Shown here: piece after piece, positions 8,284-14,656 of the stretch
Layout: the number at the start of each line of letters is the position of its first letter
Numbering within the stretch: position 1 is the stretch's first letter
NCBI GenBank assembly: GCA_002412715.1
Contig: DHVP01000023.1
Coordinates: forward strand, 96,825-132,521
DNA from: Deltaproteobacteria bacterium UBA5205
GTDB taxonomy: Bacteria; Desulfobacterota; Syntrophorhabdia; Syntrophorhabdales; Syntrophorhabdaceae
DNA: 35,697 nt
Direction: 5' to 3'
Position numbers and translations under genes: made by a program
The notes under the pieces: model-generated
The model's input: the letters and a program-made list of their open reading frames with translations, nothing else
The model's database searches: none
What the model was told of the DNA's origin: nothing

Positions 8284-8913
8284 GTGAAAGTAGTCACCGT
8301 GGGAAATCACAAGGGAGGGGTCGGGAAGTCGACCCTTGCCTGCAATATCGCCGTGGAGGCCACGAAGGAAGGACGTAAGGTACTTCTCATCGATGCCGAC
8401 ACGCAGAAAAGCTCCATGGACTTCCGGGGCTTGCGCGCCGAGGTGGACGTTCCGCAGTTCAACGCGGTAGCCGTGACAAACCCAACGATCCACAAAGATA
8501 TAGCGTCTTTCAACGCATTCGACCTGGTGATCATCGATGCCGGCGGCCGCGACACCGGTCCCTTTCGGTCCGCTCTTTTGGCGAGCGACCTCCTAGTCAT
8601 ACCGGCACTGCCCAGTCAACTCGATATCTGGTCAACGGAGAACACGGTGACCCTGCTCGAGGAGGCGAGAACCTTTAAGGAGATAAACGCCTGCTTCGTC
8701 GCAAACCGCGTTATCCCCAACAGCAACATAGCAAAAGAAGCTTATCAGGCCTTGATCGACATCGGGATACTCCTTCTAAACACAAAGATACATTCCAGAG
8801 TGGCGTTTGCCTACTCAATTTCGGAAGGGAAGGGCGTTACCGAATACGAACCACACGGCAAGGCAGCTCAGGAGATGAGAGAATTTTACAAGGAGGTCAA
8901 ATCATGGCTATAA
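8284..8913 (+). CDS. parA: ParA/ParF-type partition ATPase
   Basis: 209 residues from GTG 8284, behind AGGGAGG at good spacing. It has the deviant Walker A KGGVGKST at residues 10-17 directly at the N-terminus, then LLIDADTQKSS and the Walker B-like stretch LVIIDAGGRD. The short length without an N-terminal DNA-binding domain is typical of ParF-like (type Ib) plasmid partition ATPases. The next gene overlaps it by 10 bases and encodes a small ParG-like partner. Together they should segregate the replicon by pulling partner-bound centromere DNA along the nucleoid. Tetranucleotide clusters in front of the gene are the candidate operator and centromere. Confidence 0.92.
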   Translation: MKVVTVGNHKGGVGKSTLACNIAVEATKEGRKVLLIDADTQKSSMDFRGLRAEVDVPQFNAVAVTNPTIHKDIASFNAFDLVIIDAGGRDTGPFRSALLASDLLVIPALPSQLDIWSTENTVTLLEEARTFKEINACFVANRVIPNSNIAKEAYQALIDIGILLLNTKIHSRVAFAYSISEGKGVTEYEPHGKAAQEMREFYKEVKSWL

Positions 8914-9203
8914 GCACCAAGAAACCGCCCAGAACCCCGGAGGAATTTATTGGTGGCGCTATTGACGAGGGCGGGCCGGGTTCCAATGTTACGGAAAAAG
9001 TTGCCGATACCCTTCCGGCGAAGTTTGCTCCAGACCCTGTCCCAGGCTCCGTTGTCTCCGAACCATACATTCGAGACAAGAAATTTCTCCTCAGCATTCC
9101 TTCTGAACTACATAAGCTGGCCGTAGAAAAAGCAAAGGAGAGGAAAATATCGCTCCATGAGTTTATATTGAAGGCAATGGACAAAACTATCAGAGAAATA
9201 TAG
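8904..9203 (+). CDS. ParG-like ribbon-helix-helix partition partner
   Basis: 99 residues from ATG 8904, overlapping the end of parA by 10 bases, with AAGGAGGTC in front. The first 50 or so residues are rich in Pro, Gly and charged residues and probably disordered. The C-terminal 45 fit a ribbon-helix-helix fold: a strand KKFLLSIPSE, a helix LHKLAVEKAKERK, then ISLHEFILKAMDK. ParG proteins have the same plan, a flexible tail that stimulates the ATPase and a DNA-binding C-terminal dimer. It probably binds the TTAC/TTAG clusters. This is inferred from fold and position only. The IS element inserted 10 bases beyond its stop leaves it intact. Confidence 0.7.
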   Translation: MAISTKKPPRTPEEFIGGAIDEGGPGSNVTEKVADTLPAKFAPDPVPGSVVSEPYIRDKKFLLSIPSELHKLAVEKAKERKISLHEFILKAMDKTIREI

Positions 9204-9310
9204 GGTCACAAGGTGTAGTAGCCCCCGTTTAAACCGGACACCGTTACAACCAAAAATAAGTTGTAGTAATAGCCTCAGAATTATTACTATAACCAAAAGG
9301 AAGGAGGCGT

Positions 9311-9688
9311 ATGGGTCCGGTCGAGGTAATAACATCGGTAGAGAGACGCCGCCACTGGTCGGCGGCACAGAAGCAGGCGATGGTCGAAGAGGCGGAGGAG
9401 CCCGGCAATACGATATCGTCGGTTGCCCGTAAGTACGGTGTCCATCCCAACCAGCTTTTCAGGTGGAGAAAACTTGCGCATCAGGGAGCCCTTGTCGCTG
9501 TCGGCAGAGAGGAGCCTGTTGTCCCCGCATCGGAAGTGAAGCACTTGAAGGCCCAGATACGGGAATTGCAGAGGCTCCTTGGCAAGAAGACGATGGAAAA
9601 CGAGATCTTGAAGGACGCGATCGAGATAGCCCGTGAAAAAAAACTGATATCGCACGGGCCCTTTCCGAAAAAGGACGATATCCTGTGA
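9311..9688 (+). CDS. IS3-family transposase subunit OrfA
   Basis: 125 residues from ATG 9311, with AAGGAGG in front. An N-terminal helix-turn-helix of the IS2/IS3 OrfA kind is clear: ERRRHWSAAQKQAMVEEAEE, then ISSVARKYGVHPNQLFRWRK. A leucine-zipper-like helix follows (LKAQIRELQRLLGKKTMENE). Its TGA stop overlaps the GTG that opens orfB. At 9636-9643 eight A form the slippery A-AAA-AAA in the orfA frame. A -1 slip would enter the orfB frame with no stop in between and give the OrfAB transposase, as known for this family. Confidence 0.93.
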   Translation: MGPVEVITSVERRRHWSAAQKQAMVEEAEEPGNTISSVARKYGVHPNQLFRWRKLAHQGALVAVGREEPVVPASEVKHLKAQIRELQRLLGKKTMENEILKDAIEIAREKKLISHGPFPKKDDIL

Positions 9689-10518
9689 AGGCGATAACGG
9701 ACAGCCTCAACATATCCCGCTCGAACCAGTATGAGAGCAAGACGGGGCGGAAACGATACGGCACGAGAAAGGATGACGAGATCTATCTTCCCCTCGTTAA
9801 GGAGATAACTGACAACCGTCCCACCTTCGGATACCGGAGAGTCACCGCCGTTATCAACCGCATTCTTGTGGAAAAGAAGCACCACAGGATCAATCATAAG
9901 CGGATATACAGGATCATGAGGGCCAATCATCTTTTGCTCCAGAAACATACGGGGCGACCCGTCCGTGCCCACACGGGAGACATCATTACCCTGGCGAGCA
10001 ATATGCGCTGGTGCTCGGATATGTTCGAGATCCTCTGCTGGAACGGACAGAAGGTCCGCATTGCCTTTGCCATGGACTGCTGCGACCGCGAGATCATGGG
10101 ACACATAGCCACGACAGGCGGAATAACCGGTGACATGGTGAGAGATCTTATGGCGTCATCCATGGAATACAGGTTCGGGAAGTCTGACAGTCTTCCCAAT
10201 CCCATCGAATGGCTCTCGGACAACGGAAGCGCTTATACGGCGAACGAGACAATCTCCTTCGCCAGGCTCATGGGGTTCAAACCCTGCACGACCCCTTACT
10301 ACAGCCCGGAATCGAACGGTATGGCCGAATCGTTCGTGAAGACCTTTAAGAGAGATTATGTGTATATGCACGATCTTCCCGATGCCATATCGGTGATGGA
10401 GCAACTGCCGTTCTGGTTCGAAGATTACAATGAGAATCATCCCCATAAGGGGCTGAAGATGCTCTCCCCGAGGGAGTTTAGAAGGAAGGAAGCTAAGTTA
10501 GAGACGTGTCCGGTTTGA
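9685..10518 (+). CDS. IS3-family transposase catalytic subunit OrfB (DDE)
   Basis: 277 residues counted from the GTG at 9685; the frame is open further upstream past the slippery site, as expected if it is made mainly as an OrfAB fusion by -1 frameshifting. It carries the rve-type integrase core: first Asp in MRWCSDMFEI, second in EWLSDNGSAYTA, and the Glu in SPESNGMAESFVKTFKRDY with the downstream Lys/Arg. An HTH_21-like RRVTAVINR block lies before the core. No stop or deletion is visible, so the transposase looks functional. Confidence 0.93.
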   Translation: MKAITDSLNISRSNQYESKTGRKRYGTRKDDEIYLPLVKEITDNRPTFGYRRVTAVINRILVEKKHHRINHKRIYRIMRANHLLLQKHTGRPVRAHTGDIITLASNMRWCSDMFEILCWNGQKVRIAFAMDCCDREIMGHIATTGGITGDMVRDLMASSMEYRFGKSDSLPNPIEWLSDNGSAYTANETISFARLMGFKPCTTPYYSPESNGMAESFVKTFKRDYVYMHDLPDAISVMEQLPFWFEDYNENHPHKGLKMLSPREFRRKEAKLETCPV

Positions 10519-10541
10519 CGGGGGCAACTCCACAAGGCACC

Positions 10542-10576
10542 ACTTAGTTAGTTACTTGGCCAGTAACTAACTAGTA
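10542..10576. repeat. Tetranucleotide-repeat cluster 6, perfect inverted repeat
   Basis: AGTTAGTTACT at 10546-10556 and AGTAACTAACT at 10562-10572 are perfect 11-base inverted arms around TGGCC. This is the most symmetrical cluster of the seven. It begins 4 bases beyond the IS target duplication and so originally lay just downstream of the partition operon. Confidence 0.75.
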
Positions 10577-10746
10577 TAATTGAAGGGTTTTACGCACCGA
10601 TGATTTTCTGATGGAAGAAACCATAATTGTAGAAGCAGTTTCCCTGAAAAAAATAACCTTGGACCTACTACCTTTATGACCTGTAAACCCTTTAAGACCT
10701 TTGATCTAGCGATATTCCCTTGACAGACAAGGCTTTACGAGCCGCA

Positions 10747-11119
10747 CCGTCCCTCAAAACCCGAAAAACCGTCCTCCGTAACCCGAATAGTCGCCTTCCA
10801 TAACCCGAAAAGGAGTCCCTCAAAACCCGAATGGTCAGCCCAGGGCATTGCCGCATCGGCTAGCACGTTGAATACCAAGGCTTTACAGGCCATACCGTCC
10901 CTCAAAACCCGAACCTTGAACCGTCCCTCAAAACCCGAATGGCTGATCTTCTCTGAGCTAATTTCTCCTAAAAAGACGTGTGATAACGGTTTAGAGAGCG
11001 CCCGTCCCTCAAAACCCGAACCTTGAACCGTCCCTCAAAACCCGAATGGTCATTTGTGCGCTGTTGTAATAAACAATAATATTAAGGAGATGGAGAAACG
11101 CCGTCCCTCAAAACCCGAA
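10747..11119. repeat. Nine 19-bp iterons (candidate origin 2)
   Basis: Consensus CCGTCCCTCAAAACCCGAA at 10747, 10769 (variant), 10791 (variant), 10813, 10895, 10921, 11002, 11028 and 11101. The first four sit on an exact 22-base period; copies 5-6 and 7-8 are pairs 26 bases apart joined by CCTTGAA. The pair unit (10895-10942 and 11002-11049) is repeated almost without change. A longer unit starting CAAGGCTTTAC (10728-10765 and 10876-10913) includes iterons 1 and 5. An A/T-rich stretch lies at 11064-11085 between iterons 8 and 9, a possible melting region. The last iteron ends 3 bases from the stop of the TrfA-like gene, so here the array is on the 3' side of the initiator. Confidence 0.9.
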
Positions 11120-11122
11120 CCG

Positions 11123-12202
11123 CTATTTGAGGGCTGCCGCTGGAGGTTTTCCCGGCAAGGCTTCGTCGCTTCGATGGAGTTGTACGATATCCTGGTTTAT
11201 AAACTTGCTTTTCTTTGTTAACACTTTGTTCTTGATCAGTTCGGAAATTGCCCTCTTCAATAGTTCACGCAATTTGCGGCCCGGTTGTTCGGTATCCATG
11301 TTGAGCACCTGGGCAAGAGTGAGGAAATGTCCGGAGAAAACAGGATTATTGCGATGGGACTGGACAAACCGGTAAAGAGACCGCGCAATTGTACCGGAAA
11401 GTGACATCCTCTTGGCCACGTCCATGAGGGTAACCGTTCCAGCCAGATAAGCTTCATAGAAAAAGGGGTTGATCGTCGCCGAGAGGATTTTTTTCTCGTT
11501 GTCCCAGGACACATTGGCAAGCATGGCGCTCATCGATGTGAAGCGCGGCTCTTTTTTGCCCTTCTTGTCCTTCGACCCCGAGGAGACCCGCAGATCCACG
11601 CCGGCAACAGCGAGGAGCTTCAGGGAGTCAATAAGCCGTTTATAGTCTTTGGTGTTGGGCTTGCTGTATCCAAGAGCTCGCAGAAGGGGCAGGGCAGGGC
11701 CCCGATAGGTATATGTTTTCCTACCATCCTTGTCAGTTGTCTCGGACCGGTGTTTACTTACCCCTTCCAGGCACGCAAGCAGGACCAGCAGGGAGTCTTC
11801 TTCGTGGGTTGACAATTTTGGCCCTGTATAGGTGATTTCTCCCCATTGTGCCGCACTGATAAGCAGTCCTTTCATGAAGGGCCTGTCTTTCATGTCTTTG
11901 ACATTCATCGGGAAGAAAGGGGAGACCCGCGTCATGTCCGTCGGAAAACCCGCCCACTTAAAAAGGCTTTCCTGAACTGGCGGGAATTTACCGCCGGGGG
12001 CAACCAGATTTCGCGCCTCAGCTGCCTGCGCCTCAGCGTGCGCCTGAATTTCTGTAACGTCCGGTGCGTACTTAACAAGATAAGCCTTAAGCTCGTCGTC
12101 AAGGCCGGTAAGCGTTGTTTTTTCTACGGGAAGCTTGGTTCCGCTCTTAGGGGCGGCTTCTTGGGGATTTGCAGGAGGTTGTTTTGAACTTTTTTTCGCC
12201 AT
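11123..12202 (-). CDS. TrfA-like replication initiator protein (second replicon)
   Basis: 359 residues from ATG 12202. The N-terminal 90 or so residues are Lys/Pro/Ala-rich. The middle has SPFFPMNVKDMKDRPFMKG, then ITYTGPKLSTHEEDSLLVLL and a LLRALGYSKPNTKDYKRLID block. The C-terminal half has AKRMSLSGTIARSLYRFVQS and a second winged-helix-like part ending KLRELLKRAISELIKNK. The order ITYTG-x-L...helix...short-arm and the paired winged helices resemble TrfA of IncP plasmids, from memory of that family. Nine iterons start 3 bases beyond its stop, which strongly supports a replication role. No clear Shine-Dalgarno precedes the start. It is unlike the RepA at 6577-7707, so the block holds two initiators. 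It could instead belong to another iteron-initiator family. Confidence 0.7.
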   Translation of the reverse strand: MAKKSSKQPPANPQEAAPKSGTKLPVEKTTLTGLDDELKAYLVKYAPDVTEIQAHAEAQAAEARNLVAPGGKFPPVQESLFKWAGFPTDMTRVSPFFPMNVKDMKDRPFMKGLLISAAQWGEITYTGPKLSTHEEDSLLVLLACLEGVSKHRSETTDKDGRKTYTYRGPALPLLRALGYSKPNTKDYKRLIDSLKLLAVAGVDLRVSSGSKDKKGKKEPRFTSMSAMLANVSWDNEKKILSATINPFFYEAYLAGTVTLMDVAKRMSLSGTIARSLYRFVQSHRNNPVFSGHFLTLAQVLNMDTEQPGRKLRELLKRAISELIKNKVLTKKSKFINQDIVQLHRSDEALPGKPPAAALK

Positions 12203-12368
12203 TTCGAATTCTAGTACCTATTCATCATCTTCTGCTTCCTTGCAGGAACTGCGCGAGCCCGGCCTGCGGGCGTCCTCACAGTGCTAACACATCCACAAAC
12301 TCTTTTCGTATTGGGATTGTATACCCTGTGCCATCAAATTCTTCAACAGAAAAATCCCTCCGTTAGGT

Positions 12369-12391
12369 ACATACTAACTTACTAACTAAGC
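12369..12391. repeat. Tetranucleotide-repeat cluster 7
   Basis: TACATACTAACTTACTAACT, then AAGCAT. It lies upstream of the TrfA-like gene and marks the right limit of the clusters. The rest of 12203-12430 shows only a short GC hairpin (GCCCG/CGGGC, 12257-12271) and no gene. Confidence 0.6.
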
Positions 12392-12428
12392 ATGACGTTG
12401 CCGTTGCAAAGGCCAATGATAACAATGA

Positions 12429-12650
12429 CTACGACGGTGCAGGATAACGGGAGGGTGTTTTCCGGGGTTGCCGGAAATTCCCGGTTCCCGTAGTCCCCGA
12501 TATGCACAGGTGCGGATTGGGACATGCATTTGGGGTCCACGCAACGTGGGAGTTGTTAGGGGTTCCCACCGTGTAGGAGATTCCCTTTTCGTTCATGACG
12601 AGGCTGGTTGTTTTGAGCTTTATTACTTTCCAGGGGACGGTATCGTTCAT
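12429..12650 (-). pseudogene. Fragment of a HerA/FtsK-like ATPase, broken at the Walker A motif
   Basis: Minus-strand frame of about 74 codons from ATG 12650. The stretch VAWTPNACPNPHLCISGTTG resembles the entry to the ATPase core of HerA/FtsK-type DNA pumps, where a W-x-P...PHLLI block leads into the P-loop. The P-loop here runs GTTGTG but is followed by NFRQ instead of K-S/T, and the frame ends 14 codons later. The rest of the ATPase is missing. The assignment is tentative because it depends on about 25 residues. It would fit a lost conjugation or DNA-transfer gene of the plasmid block. Confidence 0.4.
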
Positions 12651-12895
12651 GGGATCTTCAACGCGGTGTAAAGGGCCCACCCCAGGTTCTAGCACATATT
12701 ACATCCACGAAACTATCCATAGTATGCTTTCATAGTGTATATGAGACATAACAAAGGCCGATGACATATGTCTGCCTAGCATCCGTCACAACAATTCGGC
12801 CGGAAGTAATACAAGGGCGATGTCGACAGTGGAGCGAAAATCCCTCTCGAACATGACGACTATTTTCACCACAATCCAACCAGCAGGAGGAGTAC

Positions 12896-13756
12896 ATGCG
12901 TACCAAGCTGCAGCCGGATGAGGAGCTTGTCCTCACAGTCAAACAGCACTGGATCGTCCTTATCAAGCCACTCGTCGTTCTTCTTCTCGTATTCTTCGCC
13001 TACCCGGAACTCATGAAGCTCAACCTGCAGGGGCTCCAGGCAACGCTGGCGTCCGCGAGGGCCTTTGTCTACGGGATTTTCATCGCCTATTTCCTCTATA
13101 AGGTCTACGACAGGAAAGTCAACATATGGGCGGTAACGAACCTCAGGCTGGTAGATGAATGGGGAGTGATCACCCATCACGCAAAGGAAAGTCCGCTCGA
13201 GAAGATAAACAACGTCGATATCCTGCAAACCATTGCCGGCAGGCTGTTCAACTATGGCAGTGTCGCCATACAGACCGCCGCGACCTCAGGGGAGACGTGG
13301 ATCAGATATGTGGCGAAGCCTCTCGTCCTACAGGAGAGCATCATGCGCATGGTCCGTCAGCGGCAGCAAGAACGCGACGGCAACCAGGGGCCGCACCATG
13401 GCGGGGCAACCGGCCCGGCGAATCTCAACATCATCAGATGCCCGCACTGCGGGAGCCTTATCCCCGAAAGCGCTCTCATTGGTTTGAGGGTGTCGGCGGT
13501 GCAAACGGAACTGAAAGCGTCCGGCGTTGTCATTCCTCAAAGGGATGATGGCCCGATTAGGAAAGAAACGAGCACCGCCGCGCCCTCACCAATACCGGCC
13601 CGCGAAGAGCCTCCCGTGGCCGCGGCCAGGCTCAAGCCAGAAGCGGCGCCAGTTTCAGAGCGCTTGGCCCTGTCGGAGTTGTCTGCGCGGCAACATCCGA
13701 GGTCCTCCGCTGTCGGAGCTGAAGACCCTTTCGACTGGAAGAGGGAAAGAGGTTGA
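12896..13756 (+). CDS. Membrane protein with bacterial PH (DUF304-like) domain and degenerate zinc ribbon
   Basis: 286 residues from ATG 12896, behind CAGGAGGAG. The start RTKLQPDEELVLTVKQHWIV is typical of DUF304/bPH_2 proteins. Two membrane helices follow (about residues 19-40 and 53-72), then the PH-like part VTNLRLVDEWGVI and SPLEKINNVDI to about residue 150. After a linker comes half a zinc ribbon, CPHCGSLIPESAL (Cys 182 and 185). The expected second Cys pair is replaced: IGLRVSA stands where IC-x2-CGA would be. The last 90 residues are Pro/Ala/Glu-rich and probably unstructured. Role unknown; such proteins are inner-membrane proteins of unclear function. No partner gene is adjacent except the small zinc-finger protein 61 bases downstream. 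Confidence 0.8.
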   Translation: MRTKLQPDEELVLTVKQHWIVLIKPLVVLLLVFFAYPELMKLNLQGLQATLASARAFVYGIFIAYFLYKVYDRKVNIWAVTNLRLVDEWGVITHHAKESPLEKINNVDILQTIAGRLFNYGSVAIQTAATSGETWIRYVAKPLVLQESIMRMVRQRQQERDGNQGPHHGGATGPANLNIIRCPHCGSLIPESALIGLRVSAVQTELKASGVVIPQRDDGPIRKETSTAAPSPIPAREEPPVAAARLKPEAAPVSERLALSELSARQHPRSSAVGAEDPFDWKRERG

Positions 13757-13817
13757 ATTTGTTGACAAGATTTCAGACCACAGATAAAGTGTGTGAGCAT
13801 CGTGAGGGGGTTCGCGG

Positions 13818-14147
13818 ATGAAAGGAAAGAAAAAAATGAGAGATATAGACACCATAATAGATGACATGGAACAGCTCATGAAGCGCTCCCAAATAGAACT
13901 TGACCCAACCGCACCGGCCGTTTTCAAGAAATTGCACATCGAGCTCCTCGAGGCAAGGGGATTCATAGTAAACAGGACGGTGTGTCCGAAATGCCATCAG
14001 GTACTCGACCGGGACCAGGAACAGGGGAGAAACTGGGAATTCGTATACCAAGGGAAGACCCCGACGATCATGTTTACCTGCCTGCGGTGCAATATCGAAG
14101 TTCCCCTTGACGTGGTGGATCCCAATAAGAAAGCGTCGTTGAACTGA
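13818..14147 (+). CDS. Small zinc-finger-like protein, unknown function
   Basis: 109 residues from ATG 13818; an internal ATG at 13836 is also possible. The N-terminal half is helical and acidic (MRDIDTIIDDMEQLMKRSQ). The C-terminal half has two Cys pairs, CPKC at 56-59 and CLRC at 88-91, spaced as in a zinc ribbon. I do not recognise the family. It follows the PH-domain gene in the same direction after 61 bases and may be co-transcribed. Confidence 0.65.
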   Translation: MKGKKKMRDIDTIIDDMEQLMKRSQIELDPTAPAVFKKLHIELLEARGFIVNRTVCPKCHQVLDRDQEQGRNWEFVYQGKTPTIMFTCLRCNIEVPLDVVDPNKKASLN

Positions 14148-14165
14148 GTGAGCCAGCCGAAACCA

Positions 14166-14184
14166 GCTTTGTTAACAACAAAGC
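14166..14184. other. Perfect short hairpin downstream of the zinc-finger gene
   Basis: GCTTTGTT-AAC-AACAAAGC, 8-base arms around 3 bases, 19 bases after the stop at 14147. There is no T-run on the plus strand, so it is not a standard terminator. It could be an mRNA-stabilising hairpin or a protein site (GTTAAC is itself palindromic). Confidence 0.35.
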
Positions 14185-14238
14185 GCAGAGGCATTCGATC
14201 GCGTTAACCGTACACTCGCCGCTGCACGTCAGGATAAA

Positions 14239-14493
14239 CTACTCGCTTTCGTCCCAGATACTTAACGTGTTTCCCCATAATGTGTACCTGACTAAAAGAT
14301 CGGCGACCGCTTTAAGAAACAGGATCTTATTATTGAGAAATCTTTCTTCATACGATGGAGGTTTCCTTTCATAAATCTTCGAAACAAGATAGATCCCTTT
14401 AGTCTTCATAAAATGGCAGTGTGGCCAGGAACGAAATCTTTTTACGGTTAAGGTTGCAGCGCGACATACTGTTGTCACTACCCTGTGCGACAA
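14239..14493 (-). pseudogene. Possible minus-strand gene remnant
   Basis: 84-codon frame containing KGIYLVSKIYERKPPSYEER, then FLNNKILFLKAVADLLV. The composition is protein-like, but there is no ribosome site and no family I recognise. It lies on the same strand as the decayed coding-like signal inside the adjacent direct repeat, so both may be pieces of one dead gene. It may equally be a chance frame. Confidence 0.25.
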
Positions 14494-14498
14494 TATGG

Positions 14499-14620
14499 AT
14501 GATTTTTACGGGAATATTTTGTAGGATGTAAACGAAAGCTCTTCAGTTATTTCAGCGTAGGATAAGCATCTGGGCCTTCGTAAGGGTTTAGGGGGTCTCG
14601 ATGAAGCACTGCGGTACCGC
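14499..14620. repeat. Flanking direct repeat, left copy (upstream of cas3)
   Basis: About 120 bases matching 26371-26495 in the same orientation. The core of 83 bases aligns without gaps with 67 identities; the rest (TAGGG, then ATGAAGCACT) needs small gaps. On the minus strand both copies carry a related coding-like stretch (KAQML...YILQN...KII), interrupted by two stops here. The copies enclose the whole cas operon and CRISPR array. Confidence 0.75.
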
Positions 14621-14656
14621 AGCCTGTCTCATATACAGAGCGTTCGGTAGACGAAA

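Larger units (their letters stand above)
9214..10532 (+). mobile_element. Complete IS3-family (IS2-group) insertion sequence
   Basis: 1319 bases, ends TG...CA. The left end TGTAGTAGCCCCCGT and the right end (read inward) TGGAGTTGCCCCCGT are imperfect inverted repeats continuing into AACCGGACAC on both sides, about 27 bases with few mismatches and a one-base gap. Flanking bases are CAAGG at 9209-9213 and CAAGG at 10533-10537, a 5-base target duplication typical of the family. Two overlapping frames, orfA and orfB, fill the element, with a run of eight A for -1 frameshifting. The intact ends, intact frames and perfect target duplication suggest a fairly recent insertion, between parG and repeat cluster 6. 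Confidence 0.93.

Noticed and set aside
12468..12671. 67-codon plus-strand frame opposite the HerA/FtsK-like fragment
   Set aside because: Shadow frame; the minus strand has the protein-like P-loop entry.
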